Below are positions 23,221 to 31,654 of a stretch of 38,126 nucleotides of DNA, piece by piece. Positions within the stretch are counted from its first letter, which is position 1; every line of letters begins with the position of its first letter. Origin of the DNA: an uncultured Eubacteriales bacterium. Its GTDB lineage: Bacteria; Bacillota; Clostridia; Oscillospirales; Ruminococcaceae. The position numbers and the translations under genes were made by a program. Location: NCBI GenBank assembly GCA_902493155.1, contig CABUOE010000002.1, positions 1-38,126 of the forward strand. Reading direction: 5' to 3'. The notes below the pieces were generated by a model. It saw nothing but the letters and a program-made list of their open reading frames with translations, did no database searches and was not told where the DNA came from.

Positions 23221-24534
23221 ATGTTTGAAACTTGGAGAAATGCGTTCAAGCAGCCGGAACTTCGCAAGAAGATCCTGTATACTCTGCTGATCCTCCTGAT
23301 TTTCCGCATCGGTTCCTACATTACTGTACCTTTCTTGGACCCCGCAGCTCTTCAGACGATGTTCAGTACCGGCACCGGATCCGGCGACTTCCTGAGTTAC
23401 CTGAACATCATGACTGGTGGTGCGCTTTCCAATGCGACTGTCTTCGCGATGTCCATTACGCCTTACATTAACGCGTCCATTATCATTCAGCTTTTGACTG
23501 TCGCCATTCCCGCTTTGGAACGGCTTCAGAAGGAAGGTTCGGAAGGCCACAAAAAGATTCAGAAGATCACTCGTTATGTGACTTTGGGTCTGGCGCTCAT
23601 TCAGGCGACGGCTTTCTACTTCCTGCTGAAAAACAGCCAGGGCAACATCCTCAAATATAAAAGCGGATTTTCCGGCGTGTTCGCCGCTATCATTATTATA
23701 GCGTGCTTTACCGCAGGTACCGCACTTGTTGTTTGGCTGGGTGACCGGATCTCTGAAAAGGGTCTCGGAAATGGTATTTCCATCATCCTGTTTGCTGGTA
23801 TTTTGTCCCGTGGCCCTGCGGCTTTCCAGATGCTGGTCGGCTGGTGGAAGATGGGCTCTTCCAATCCGGCGTACTATTTCTATGTACCGCTGATTGTCAT
23901 TGTCTTTATTGCAATGGTAACTTTCATCGTTTGGATGACCAACGCAGAGAGAAGAATCCCAGTTTCTTATGCAAAACGTGTTGTCGGCCGCAAAATGTAC
24001 GGCGGGCAGAATACCCACATTCCGATCAAGGTCAATATGAGCGGCGTTATGCCCATCATCTTTGCCATGAGCTTTGTGTCTCTGCCTAACATGATCGCCA
24101 CTTTCTTGGGGCCGAATGTTAAGCCTGATGGATTTTGGGCTAACTTTTTTGAAGTATTCCGTTCCGACCACTGGTTCTACGGCTTGGTTTACTTCCTGCT
24201 GATCATCGCGTTCAACTACTTCTATGTTGCGATTCAGTATAATCCCATTGAGATGGCGAATAATCTTCGCAAAAACAACGGCGCGATTCCGGGTATCCGT
24301 CCCGGCAAACCCACATCTGATTTCATCTCCAGAGTCATCTCCAAGGTCACCTTGCTGGGTGCTCTGTTCCTTGGCCTCATCGCAGTGTTCCCGATCATCT
24401 TCAGTATGATCACCAAGGCCAATGTTTCTCTCGGCGGTACTTCCATCCTCATCGTTGTCGGTGTTGCACTGGAAACTATGAGACAGTTGGAATCCCAGAT
24501 GATGATGCGCCACCACAAAGGTTTCTTAGAGTAA
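23221..24534 (+). CDS. secY: Protein translocase subunit SecY
   Basis: The 437-residue membrane protein has about ten transmembrane segments and forms the protein-conducting channel. Visible marks are the N-terminal FRIGSYITVPFLDP, the GGALSNATVFAMSITPYINA (plug/TM2) region, the cytoplasmic loop ERRIPVSYAKRVVGRKMYGG and NPIEMANNLRKNNGAIPGIR, both important for SecA and ribosome contact. One base separates it from rplO, so ribosome synthesis and secretion capacity are linked. Confidence 0.98.
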   Translation: MFETWRNAFKQPELRKKILYTLLILLIFRIGSYITVPFLDPAALQTMFSTGTGSGDFLSYLNIMTGGALSNATVFAMSITPYINASIIIQLLTVAIPALERLQKEGSEGHKKIQKITRYVTLGLALIQATAFYFLLKNSQGNILKYKSGFSGVFAAIIIIACFTAGTALVVWLGDRISEKGLGNGISIILFAGILSRGPAAFQMLVGWWKMGSSNPAYYFYVPLIVIVFIAMVTFIVWMTNAERRIPVSYAKRVVGRKMYGGQNTHIPIKVNMSGVMPIIFAMSFVSLPNMIATFLGPNVKPDGFWANFFEVFRSDHWFYGLVYFLLIIAFNYFYVAIQYNPIEMANNLRKNNGAIPGIRPGKPTSDFISRVISKVTLLGALFLGLIAVFPIIFSMITKANVSLGGTSILIVVGVALETMRQLESQMMMRHHKGFLE

Positions 24535-24549
24535 GAAGGGAGCTTCTAG

Positions 24550-25182
24550 ATGAATCTGATTTTATTAGGCGCACCCGGCGCGGGCAAGGGTACACAGGCG
24601 GAAGTAATCTGCGACACCTTGAAAATCCCCGCAATCTCTACAGGAAATATTCTGCGTGAAGCAATCAAAAATGAGACGGCTCTCGGCATGGAGGCCAAGT
24701 CCTACATGGACGGCGGCAAACTGGTTCCCGATGAGATCGTCATCAATATTCTGAAGGAAAGACTCGAAAAGGACGACTGTAAAAACGGTTTTATCCTGGA
24801 CGGTTTTCCCCGGACAGTCCCGCAGGCGGAAGCCTTGGACAAAATGGGCGTGAACATTGATCGCGTTATCGACATTGAAGTCGAGGACGAGAAAATCATG
24901 AAGCGCCTGTCAGGCAGACGTGTTTGTGAAGACTGCGGTGCCTCCTATCATCTGGAGTACAAACCTTCCAAATCGGAAGGCAAGTGCGACAAATGCGGCG
25001 GCAACACGGTTCAGCGCAAAGATGACCATCCTGATACGATCAAAGAGCGTTTGCAGGTGTACCACCAGCAGACAGAACCTTTAAAAGATTACTACTATGC
25101 CACCGGAAAGCTCATCGTTGTCGAAGGACAGGAAGATGTAGCCGATACCACGGCACTGACCCTAAAAGCTGTGGAGGCGTAG
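24550..25182 (+). CDS. adk: Adenylate kinase, zinc-lid type
   Basis: The 210-residue enzyme interconverts ATP + AMP and 2 ADP. P-loop GAPGAGKGT (7-15), FILDGFPRTVPQAEAL (81-96) and a lid domain with a zinc site (Cys126, 129, 146 and 149) are visible. The four-Cys lid is usual in Gram-positive enzymes. The position between secY and map is standard. Confidence 0.98.
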   Translation: MNLILLGAPGAGKGTQAEVICDTLKIPAISTGNILREAIKNETALGMEAKSYMDGGKLVPDEIVINILKERLEKDDCKNGFILDGFPRTVPQAEALDKMGVNIDRVIDIEVEDEKIMKRLSGRRVCEDCGASYHLEYKPSKSEGKCDKCGGNTVQRKDDHPDTIKERLQVYHQQTEPLKDYYYATGKLIVVEGQEDVADTTALTLKAVEA

Positions 25183-25187
25183 TTTTT

Positions 25188-25925
25188 ATGATAGTTTTGA
25201 AAACGCAGACTGAGCTCGAAACAATGAAAAAGGCTTGTAAAATTTCAGCCGACGCATTGAACGAATGGATCAAACCGGATATCACGACCAAGGAAATCGA
25301 CCGCAGAATCCACGACTTCATCATAAAAAGCGGTGCGACACCCTCTTTCCTAAATTATATGGGATATCCCGCTTCCGCTTGTATTTCCGTCAACGATGTG
25401 GTCATTCACGGAATTCCGTCGAACTACCGCCTCAAAGAGGGCGATATTGTTAGTATAGATGTTGGGGCTTACTATCAAGGGTTTCATGGAGACAACGCCT
25501 ACACCTTTATTGTGGGTGACACCTCGGACGAAACCAAAGCACTCTTAAAGGAAACACAGGCTAGCCTGATGAAAGGAATCGAACAAGCGATTGTCGGCAA
25601 CCGCATCGGAGACATCTCCCACGCTGTTGAGACACATGTGTCCCAGTTCGGTTACGGGATTGTTCGACAGTTTGTCGGCCACGGCGTCGGCAAGCACCTG
25701 CACGAAGATCCGGAAGTTCCTAATTTCGGACGGCCCGGAAGAGGTCCTCGCCTAGTGGAAGGAATGACCATTGCCATCGAGCCGATGATTAACCTCAAAG
25801 GCGACGAGGTCAAGGTTATGCCTGACGGGTGGACGACCAAAACGGTTTCAGGAAGCGTGTCTGCTCACTTTGAGCACACCATCGCCATTACCAAGAACGG
25901 CCCTGTAATTTTGACGGTCCGATAG
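25188..25925 (+). CDS. map: Methionine aminopeptidase, type I
   Basis: The 245-residue metalloenzyme removes the initiator Met from nascent proteins. The five metal ligands are visible: Asp91 (SIDVGA), Asp102 (GDNAY), His165 (GHGVGKHLHE), Glu198 (AIEPM) and Glu229 (FEHT). His74 is also conserved. It lacks the N-terminal zinc extension of eukaryotic forms. Only 5 nt separate it from adk. Confidence 0.97.
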   Translation: MIVLKTQTELETMKKACKISADALNEWIKPDITTKEIDRRIHDFIIKSGATPSFLNYMGYPASACISVNDVVIHGIPSNYRLKEGDIVSIDVGAYYQGFHGDNAYTFIVGDTSDETKALLKETQASLMKGIEQAIVGNRIGDISHAVETHVSQFGYGIVRQFVGHGVGKHLHEDPEVPNFGRPGRGPRLVEGMTIAIEPMINLKGDEVKVMPDGWTTKTVSGSVSAHFEHTIAITKNGPVILTVR

Positions 25926-25950
25926 ACGAGAGTTTGGAGGAACGTCACTT

Positions 25951-26214
25951 ATGCCGGAATTGAAAGTAGGTTCGGTGGTTCAGAGCATTAGCGGACATGA
26001 CAGGGGATTTTTTGCGGTGGTAAAAATTGACAGCTCTTTTGCATATCTTGCGGACGGCCGGTCAAGATTACTGGATAAGCCCAAAAAGAAAAATCCCAAA
26101 CACCTTCGGGTGACGAATACGGTTATTGATCCCATGCGAATGGAAACTAACAAAAAACTGAAACAAGCCCTTTGGCCGTTTAACTACGGCGGGCTTACGC
26201 CATCAGACGAGTAG
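25951..26214 (+). CDS. KOW-domain RNA-binding protein, function unknown
   Basis: The 87-residue protein has a KOW-like N-terminus (LKVGSVVQSISGHDRGFFAV) reminiscent of L14e/L24-type RNA-binding modules, then a basic stretch LLDKPKKKNPKHLRVTN. It is found between map and infA in many Firmicutes (known context), but its role is not established. Possible roles are a ribosome-associated factor. GGAGG precedes ATG 25951. Confidence 0.85.
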   Translation: MPELKVGSVVQSISGHDRGFFAVVKIDSSFAYLADGRSRLLDKPKKKNPKHLRVTNTVIDPMRMETNKKLKQALWPFNYGGLTPSDE

Positions 26215-26226
26215 GAGGGAAATGCC

Positions 26227-26445
26227 ATGTCCAAAGACGATGTAATCGAAATTGAAGGTGTTGTCAGGGAATCGCTGCCAAACGCGACGTTTAAGGTAGA
26301 GCTTCCGAATGGGCATACCATTTTGGCTCATATATCGGGAAAACTCCGGATGAATTTTATCCGCATCCTTCCCGGCGATAAGGTGACGGTCGAAATGTCG
26401 CCTTACGATTTAACGAAGGGACGCATCACCTGGCGTTCCAAGTAA
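26227..26445 (+). CDS. infA: Translation initiation factor IF-1
   Basis: The 72-residue OB-fold protein reads MSKDDVIEIEGVVRESLPNA, ILAHISGKLRMNFIRILPGD and ends YDLTKGRITWRSK. It occupies the A site during initiation. GGAGGG lies upstream of the ATG. Confidence 0.98.
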   Translation: MSKDDVIEIEGVVRESLPNATFKVELPNGHTILAHISGKLRMNFIRILPGDKVTVEMSPYDLTKGRITWRSK

Positions 26446-26476
26446 ACACGAACTGTTCACAAGGAGGTAATTTCAG

Positions 26477-26590
26477 ATGAAAGTAAGACCTTCCGTTAAG
26501 CCCATCTGTGAAAAGTGCAAAGTCATCAAGCGCAAAGGCAAAGTCATGGTTATTTGCGAGACGAAAAAGCACAAACAACGTCAGGGCTAA
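26477..26590 (+). CDS. rpmJ: 50S ribosomal protein L36
   Basis: The 37-residue protein is MKVRPSVKPICEKCKVIKRK followed by GKVMVICETKKHKQRQG. Cys11, Cys14, Cys27 and His32 form the zinc site of the C+ form. AAGGAGG lies upstream. It lies between infA and rpsM as in other Firmicutes. Confidence 0.97.
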   Translation: MKVRPSVKPICEKCKVIKRKGKVMVICETKKHKQRQG

Positions 26591-26684
26591 TCCTGCTGCT
26601 TAATTTAAGCGGCGTTAACCCACAGAAGATGGCAATAAACTTAAGTACTGCGGGAATTTTTCCTGCATTGGAGGTGCAACTTTA
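26591..26684 (+). promoter_or_regulatory. Spacer with hairpin before rpsM
   Basis: TGCGGGAA (26649-26656) pairs with TTCCTGCA (26660-26667) around TTT, including one G-T pair. GCTTAA/TTAAGC also occurs near 26597-26610. The first hairpin resembles the one before rplB. GGAGG precedes rpsM. Function unknown. Confidence 0.35.
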
Positions 26685-27053
26685 ATGGCTCGTATAGCTG
26701 GTGTTGACTTGCCAAGAGAAAAGAGAATCGAAATCGGTTTGACTTACATCTTCGGCATCGGTCGTAAATCTGCTAACGATATCCTCGCGGCTACCGGCAT
26801 CAATCCCGATACCAGAGTCAAAGACCTGACGGAAGACGATGCAACAAAGCTCCGTGATTATATCGACAAAAACTACGAAGTTGAGGGCGACCTGAGAAGA
26901 AACGTTGCTCTGAACATCAAGAGATTGGTTGAAATCGGCTGCTACCGCGGCGTGCGCCACAGAAAAGGCCTGCCCGTAAGAGGACAGAGAACCAAAACAA
27001 ACGCACGTACCAGAAAAGGTCCGAAGAAGACCATCGCGAACAAGAAGAAATAA
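26685..27053 (+). CDS. rpsM: 30S ribosomal protein S13
   Basis: The 122-residue protein has MARIAGVDLPREKRIEIGLT, the helix-two-turn-helix ADDILAATG-like region (SANDILAATGI) and the basic tail RGQRTKTNARTRKGPKKTIA. S13 contacts 5S rRNA and L5 in bridge B1. Confidence 0.98.
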   Translation: MARIAGVDLPREKRIEIGLTYIFGIGRKSANDILAATGINPDTRVKDLTEDDATKLRDYIDKNYEVEGDLRRNVALNIKRLVEIGCYRGVRHRKGLPVRGQRTKTNARTRKGPKKTIANKKK

Positions 27054-27072
27054 TAGGGAGGGATACTGACAC

Positions 27073-27471
27073 ATGGCAAAGGTTGCTAAGAAAACCACCG
27101 TCCGCAGACGTCGCGAACGTAAAAATATCGAGCGTGGTGCCGTTCATATCCAGTCCACCTTTAACAATACCATCGTTACCATCACCGATACTCAGGGCAA
27201 TGCAATTTCCTGGGCAAGTGCTGGTGAAATGGGCTTCAGAGGTTCTAAGAAATCCACTCCTTTTGCTGCGCAGACTGCTGCTGAAAAAGCTGCAAAAGCC
27301 GCGATGGAGCACGGTTTGAAAATCGTTGAAGTTTATGTAAAAGGACCTGGTTCCGGAAGAGAAGCCGCAATCAGAGCATTGCAGGCTGCGGGCCTCGAGG
27401 TACGGATGATCAAAGACGTAACCCCCATCCCGCACAACGGTTGCCGTCCGCCGAAAAGAAGACGCGTGTAG
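27073..27471 (+). CDS. rpsK: 30S ribosomal protein S11
   Basis: The 132-residue protein has HIQSTFNNTIVTITDTQGNA, the segment GFRGSKKSTPFAAQ and the conserved end IPHNGCRPPKRRRV. S11 shapes the platform near the E-site mRNA path. GGGAGGG lies upstream. Confidence 0.98.
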   Translation: MAKVAKKTTVRRRRERKNIERGAVHIQSTFNNTIVTITDTQGNAISWASAGEMGFRGSKKSTPFAAQTAAEKAAKAAMEHGLKIVEVYVKGPGSGREAAIRALQAAGLEVRMIKDVTPIPHNGCRPPKRRRV

Positions 27472-27491
27472 TTTAAGGGAGGTGCAATTAA

Positions 27492-28118
27492 ATGGCAAGA
27501 TATACCGGTGCGGTATGCAGACTCTGCCGCCGTGAAGGGCAGAAATTGTTCCTGAAGGGCGCGAAATGTTACTCCGAGCATTGCCCCGTAGCAGCTAGAA
27601 ACTACGCTCCCGGCCAGCATGGTCAGAGCCGCAAAAAAGTTTCTGAGTACGGTTTACAGCTCAGAGCAAAACAGACCGCAAAACGTTATTACGGCGTTTT
27701 GGAGGGCCAGTTCAGACATTATTTTGAAATGGCCGAGAGAAAACCCGGCATGACTGGTGAAAACCTGCTCCGTTTGCTGGAGAGCAGACTGGACAACATC
27801 GTTTACAGAGCAGGCCTTGCAAATTCCAGAGCGGAAGCAAGACAACTGGTCGTCCATAACCACTACAAACTCAATGGCAAGAAAGTCAACATTCCTTCTC
27901 TGCTCGTAAAAGAAGGCGATGTCATTTCTGTTGCTGAGAAATCCCGCCAGAGCGAAAAATTTAAAGCAATCGATGAGGCCTGTGGTTCCAGACCCGTTCC
28001 CATGTGGCTGGATGCGGACAGAGCGAACTACACCGTTAAAGTCCTCCGTATGCCCAACCGCGACGACATTGACCTGGATGTCCAGGAGCATCTGATTGTC
28101 GAGTTGTACTCCAAATAA
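27492..28118 (+). CDS. rpsD: 30S ribosomal protein S4
   Basis: The 208-residue protein starts MARYTGAVCRLCRREGQKLF with a zinc site (Cys9, 12, 26 and 31), followed by an S4 RNA-binding domain (RLDNIVYRAGLANSRAEARQ). S4 is a primary 16S rRNA binder and in some bacteria regulates the alpha operon or its own gene. It is placed directly before rpoA, as in Clostridia, rather than elsewhere as in Bacillus. Confidence 0.98.
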   Translation: MARYTGAVCRLCRREGQKLFLKGAKCYSEHCPVAARNYAPGQHGQSRKKVSEYGLQLRAKQTAKRYYGVLEGQFRHYFEMAERKPGMTGENLLRLLESRLDNIVYRAGLANSRAEARQLVVHNHYKLNGKKVNIPSLLVKEGDVISVAEKSRQSEKFKAIDEACGSRPVPMWLDADRANYTVKVLRMPNRDDIDLDVQEHLIVELYSK

Positions 28119-28200
28119 TGTTGGGGTTCACTTACTGCGAAGGTGTGTACGATTGCAGGCAGCCTGTGCTGCTTCTATATACTGCTTAGGAGGGTTATAA

Positions 28201-29151
28201 ATGATTGAGATAGAAAAGCCAGTAATTGAGACGGCCGAGATGAAATCGGACGGTACTTACGGAAGATTTGTATTGGAGCCTCTCGAGCGCGGCTTCGGCA
28301 CTACCCTAGGCAATAGTTTAAGAAGGGTGCTGCTCTCCTCGCTTCCCGGTGTGGCAGTAACATCAATCAAAATTGATGGCGTTCAACACGAGTTTTCAAC
28401 GGTACCGGGCGTAAAAGAAGATGTGACCGAAATCGTCCTGAACATGAAGGGACTGATTGCGAAAATCCACGGCGACGCTCCCAAAACGATCCATATCGAA
28501 GCCGAGGGCGAATGCGAAGTCACTGCCGGTGACATCAAGGTGGACTCCGAAGTGGAGATCCTCGATCCCGGTATGCATATCGCAACTCTTGGCGCGGGTG
28601 CTAAGCTGTATATGGAAATTGTTATCGATAAGGGCCGCGGCTACGTTCCCAGCGAGCGCAACAAGCAGAACCTGCAGAACGTAATCGGCGCCATTCCGGT
28701 GGACAGCATCTATACACCCGTACTCAAGGTAAATTATACCGTCGAAAACACCCGTGTAGGGCAGATTACCGACTACGACAAACTGACAATTGAAGTGTGG
28801 ACAGATGGGACCATTTCAGCGAAAGAGGCAATCTCTCTGGGGGCCAAGGTTCTCAACGAGCATCTTAATCTCTTCGTGGATCTGTCAGATGAGGTGTACG
28901 CGACCGACATCATGGTCGAAAAAGACGATAAGGGCAAAGAAAAAGTCTTGGAGATGACCATTGAGGAGCTTGACTTGTCTGTGCGTTCCTTCAACTGTCT
29001 CAAACGTGCCGGAATCAACACGGTAGAAGATTTAATCAGCAAGTCCGAGGAAGAAATGATGAAAGTCAGAAACCTCGGAAGGAAGTCGCTGGAAGAGGTC
29101 CTGGCGAAGCTCGATGCCTTGGGCTTCAGCCTCACCCCGGACGACGAATAA
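28201..29151 (+). CDS. rpoA: DNA-directed RNA polymerase subunit alpha
   Basis: The 316-residue protein has an N-terminal assembly domain (YGRFVLEPLERGFGTTLGNS, LRRVLLSSLPGVAVTSI) and a C-terminal DNA- and activator-binding domain (about 250-310: LDLSVRSFNCLKRAGINTVE, LGRKSLEEVLAKLDALG). An 82-nt spacer with GGAGGG precedes it. Confidence 0.98.
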   Translation: MIEIEKPVIETAEMKSDGTYGRFVLEPLERGFGTTLGNSLRRVLLSSLPGVAVTSIKIDGVQHEFSTVPGVKEDVTEIVLNMKGLIAKIHGDAPKTIHIEAEGECEVTAGDIKVDSEVEILDPGMHIATLGAGAKLYMEIVIDKGRGYVPSERNKQNLQNVIGAIPVDSIYTPVLKVNYTVENTRVGQITDYDKLTIEVWTDGTISAKEAISLGAKVLNEHLNLFVDLSDEVYATDIMVEKDDKGKEKVLEMTIEELDLSVRSFNCLKRAGINTVEDLISKSEEEMMKVRNLGRKSLEEVLAKLDALGFSLTPDDE

Positions 29152-29204
29152 ATACTATTTGTATAGAAAGATAGTATAATACTGAAGGTTAGGAGTGAAT
29201 TTCG

Positions 29205-29546
29205 ATGCCAGGCAGCAGAAAACTTGGAAGAAGCTCTGATCATAGAAAGGCTATGCTGAGAGCGATGGTTACCTTTTTGCTGGAAAACGGTAAAATTGAA
29301 ACCACAGTGACAAGAGCCAAAGAAGTTCGTGCGATGACCGAGAAGATGATTACTCTCGGTAAATCCAATAATCTCCACTCCAAACGTCAAGTTCTTGCAT
29401 ACGTGACCAAAGAGGGCGTTGCAAAGAAAGTATTTGATGAAATTGCTCCCAAGTACGCAGACAAGAATGGTGGTTATACAAGAATCATCAAGATCGGTCC
29501 GCGCCGCGGAGATGCAGCGGAGATGGCAATTATCGAATTGGCATAA
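29205..29546 (+). CDS. rplQ: 50S ribosomal protein L17
   Basis: The 113-residue protein has the family start MPGSRKLGRSSDHRKAMLRA, MVTFLLENGKIETTVTRAKE and GGYTRIIKIGPRRGDAAEMA. L17 is at the tunnel exit and is the last gene of the alpha operon. The spacer before it holds ATACTAT/ATAGTAT pairing. A strong terminator follows 7 nt after the stop. Confidence 0.98.
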   Translation: MPGSRKLGRSSDHRKAMLRAMVTFLLENGKIETTVTRAKEVRAMTEKMITLGKSNNLHSKRQVLAYVTKEGVAKKVFDEIAPKYADKNGGYTRIIKIGPRRGDAAEMAIIELA

Positions 29547-29553
29547 TGCATAT

Positions 29554-29586
29554 CAAAAGCCCCGTCGTACGACGGGGCTTTTGCAT
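29554..29586 (+). terminator. Rho-independent terminator of the ribosomal operon
   Basis: A perfect 30-nt palindrome (29554-29583) with the GC-rich arm AAAAGCCCCGTCG gives a long stem ending in TTTTG. It closes the 16-kb cluster. Confidence 0.93.
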
Positions 29587-29672
29587 TGTAAAGCGGCAAG
29601 CCTTTGGCGTACCTGTTCGCAATTTTTAATTGAGTCAACGGGCTGGGGCTTTATTTGTTCATATTTTTATAC

Positions 29673-29701
29673 TTGAAACTCTACCAATAACAACCTATAA
29701 T
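29673..29701 (+). promoter_or_regulatory. SigA-type promoter for the small membrane protein and HAD gene
   Basis: TTGAAA (29673-29678), a 17-nt spacer and TATAAT (29696-29701) lie 75 nt upstream of the next start. Confidence 0.8.
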
Positions 29702-29776
29702 CTTATTTAAAGGAGTTTTGGAAATCAGCGGATTTGCCTTGTTTTGGCGTATCGCTTTAAGGAAAGAGGACGATTT

Positions 29777-30163
29777 ATGAAAAGGAATGTAGCAATGAGA
29801 GTATTTTGTATCGTTTTAGCGGTGCTAGTTGGTGCAGGCACTTTGGGCGGCAGCCTTTACGCCGTGTTCAACGGTTCTTCTCAACAGGATTCCGGTGGAA
29901 CGCCTCTATTTATGTATAACGATCAGCTGTATTTGGTCACTGATCAGGTGGTGCAGGCAATTGAAGAGAAAAATCAAACTATTTCGGTAGTTAGTCGTAT
30001 CAAGGACAACGTGGTTCCTCAGAAAAACGGTGAGTCCAATTTTTGTCCGGTAGGAGATATTTTTGTATACACTGATAGCGGTGACCTCTATTTTACCTAT
30101 AACGATGCTTATCTGCTGTGCATACCGGTCACGACCAATCCTGAGGAGACATCTGATGAATGA
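29777..30163 (+). CDS. Small membrane-anchored protein, unknown function
   Basis: The 128-residue protein has an N-terminal hydrophobic segment (about 5-30) that may be an anchor or signal peptide. It is followed by a mainly polar domain that should lie outside the cell, with short repeats of beta-type sequence such as MYNDQLYLVTDQVV and GDLYFTYNDAYLLCIPV. I do not recognise the family. The frame is open further upstream, but GGAAAGAGGA places the start at ATG 29777. It overlaps the HAD gene by 8 nt, so they are co-expressed. Confidence 0.7.
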   Translation: MKRNVAMRVFCIVLAVLVGAGTLGGSLYAVFNGSSQQDSGGTPLFMYNDQLYLVTDQVVQAIEEKNQTISVVSRIKDNVVPQKNGESNFCPVGDIFVYTDSGDLYFTYNDAYLLCIPVTTNPEETSDE

Positions 30164-30857
30164 GCAATCGGTTAAGTATCCCATTTTGCTTTTAGATGCG
30201 GATGATACGTTGTTTGATTTCCAACAGGCGGAACAAAATGCATTAGAGCAGTTGATGGAGGATTTTGGCTATTCCTGCAATGAAAATGAGCGAACTCAGT
30301 ACCGAAACATTAATGAGGCGCTGTGGCGGCGGCATGAGGCGGGAGAACTCACCAAGGAAGAGCTACAGGCGACTCGTTTTACCCGCTTTTTCGAGGCTCT
30401 TTCGATACAAGGAGACGGATTGGCCGCAAACGAAAGGTATTTGGACCATTTGGCGGAGCAGAGGTGTCTCATGGATGGAGCCTTGAAAGTCTGCAGAGAG
30501 TTATCTTCGTTTTGCAGGCTGTATATCGTTACTAACGGTATATCTCGGGTTCAGAGAAAACGTTTGGAGCTATCTCCTTTAAAAGCGTTGATTTCTGATA
30601 TCTTTGTGTCAGAGGATACTGGGAGCCAAAAGCCGAAGCCCGAATTTTTTAGCTATGTATTTGCCAAAATTCCGGATTTTCGCCGGGAGAAAGCTTTGAT
30701 TGTAGGCGATTCCATCACCTCTGATATACAGGGTGGCATCAACGCTGGAATAGATACCTGCTGGCTCAATAGAAAAGGCAAGGATATTTCCGGGGGAATA
30801 ATGCCAACCTATGAGATTTCTCAATTGTGGCAATTGCCGCAACTAATTTTAAAATGA
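30156..30857 (+). CDS. HAD-family hydrolase (YjjG-like nucleotidase/phosphatase)
   Basis: The 233-residue cytoplasmic enzyme has motif I LLDADDTLFDF (catalytic Asp14 and Asp16), motif II IVTNG, the motif III Lys in GSQKPKPEFF, and motif IV GDSITSDIQGG. The order matches YjjG/YfnB-type non-canonical nucleotide phosphatases; the substrate is not determined by sequence. The frame opens upstream, but ATG 30156 with GAGGAGA before it is the likely start, inside the end of the preceding gene. Confidence 0.88.
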   Translation: MNEQSVKYPILLLDADDTLFDFQQAEQNALEQLMEDFGYSCNENERTQYRNINEALWRRHEAGELTKEELQATRFTRFFEALSIQGDGLAANERYLDHLAEQRCLMDGALKVCRELSSFCRLYIVTNGISRVQRKRLELSPLKALISDIFVSEDTGSQKPKPEFFSYVFAKIPDFRREKALIVGDSITSDIQGGINAGIDTCWLNRKGKDISGGIMPTYEISQLWQLPQLILK

Positions 30858-30863
30858 TAGAAG

Positions 30864-30899
30864 AAAAAGGGACACCGATAACTTTCGGTGTCCCTTTTT
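30864..30899. terminator. Bidirectional terminator between HAD and XRE genes
   Basis: A 15-bp perfect stem (30864-30878 with 30885-30899), arm AAAAAGGGACACCGA, around TAACTT. A/T-runs on both sides suit two convergent transcripts. Confidence 0.93.
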
Positions 30900-30904
30900 A
30901 GAGA

Positions 30905-31354
30905 TTATTTATTTTTCCAGTAATTCAGCGTAGGCAGCTGTGCTTCCAAGGATTCCCGGACCTTGCTTTCTTCCAGATGATGCATAGCGGCCATATGGGG
31001 AACGAGGTAATCCATAAGCTCTTTCAAGGAGTGGTACACAAAGGTTCCGCCAGTGTAGCACCATTTGCAGTAATCCTCGTTAAAGGTGCCGTCCGGTTCC
31101 TGACTGATAACGACATCCTCGTAAAGCGGCATGCCGCAGCACTGACAGATGAGCTGCCGTGGTGAACCCAGAAGGGTGTTGATGGAAACATTGAACTCCT
31201 TGGAAATGAGCTTTAAAATATCTGTGCTGGGAATCGTTTCTCCCTGTTCCCAGCGGCTGACCGCCTGCCGGGTGACAAAAAGTTTTTGTGCCATTTCGTC
31301 CTGGGTTAGATGGTTTCTTTGCCGAATGTCGAGTAAAATATCTTTTGTATCCAT
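30905..31354 (-). CDS. XRE-family regulator with C-terminal zinc-ribbon domain
   Basis: The 149-residue protein has an N-terminal helix-turn-helix (about 5-62: LTQDEMAQKLFVTRQAVSRW, EQGETIPSTDILKLISKEF) and a C-terminal putative zinc-ribbon domain with CQCCGMPLYEDV and DYCKWCYTGGTFVY, then YLVPHMAAMH. The second domain is known as a small stand-alone metal-binding unit. The regulated genes are unknown. GAAGGAGG lies upstream of the ATG, and a good promoter is at 31392-31420. Confidence 0.88.
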   Translation of the reverse strand: MDTKDILLDIRQRNHLTQDEMAQKLFVTRQAVSRWEQGETIPSTDILKLISKEFNVSINTLLGSPRQLICQCCGMPLYEDVVISQEPDGTFNEDYCKWCYTGGTFVYHSLKELMDYLVPHMAAMHHLEESKVRESLEAQLPTLNYWKNK

Positions 31355-31391
31355 AAAAAGAAGCCTCCTTCACATGCGTTTTATCATCTTA

Positions 31392-31420
31392 ATTATAAGG
31401 GAGAAGGGCCGCTGTGGCAA
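31392..31420 (-). promoter_or_regulatory. SigA-type promoter for the XRE gene
   Basis: On the minus strand TTGCCA (31415-31420), a 17-nt spacer and TATAAT (31392-31397) lie 38 nt upstream of the start. Confidence 0.75.
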
Positions 31421-31441
31421 GCAACCTGCTGTTGCTAATAA

Positions 31442-31469
31442 AAAACACCTGCTTTTCAGCAGGTGTTTT
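31442..31469 (-). terminator. Terminator after tRNA-Arg
   Basis: A 12-bp stem AAAACACCTGCT/AGCAGGTGTTTT (31442-31453 with 31458-31469) around TTTC. On the minus strand it starts at the last base of the tRNA and ends in a T-run. Confidence 0.88.
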
Positions 31470-31543
31470 GGCACCCCCAACAAGAATCGAACTTGTAACT
31501 GAGTCTTAGGAGGACCCCGTTATATCCATTTAACTATGAGGGC
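31469..31543 (-). tRNA. tRNA-Arg (anticodon CCT)
   Basis: On the minus strand the 75-nt gene starts GCCCTCATAGTTAAATGGAT. It has the anticodon arm with loop CTCCTAA (anticodon CCT, reading AGG), the T-arm with GTTCGATTC, acceptor pairing GCCCTCA with TGGGGGT (one G-T), and an encoded CCA end. It has its own promoter at 31592-31620 and a terminator. Confidence 0.95.
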
Positions 31544-31591
31544 ATATTAAAAATATTGTCACAATGGACCTTCAAAAGGAGAACGTTTATC

Positions 31592-31620
31592 ATTATACAT
31601 GATTTTGCCGGAAAAAGCAA
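31592..31620 (-). promoter_or_regulatory. SigA-type promoter for tRNA-Arg
   Basis: On the minus strand TTGCTT (31615-31620), a 17-nt spacer and TATAAT (31592-31597) lie 49 nt upstream of the tRNA 5' end. Confidence 0.75.
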
Positions 31621-31654
31621 CTCTTCTTTTGGTAGAAATATTTTGCTTTATGCC

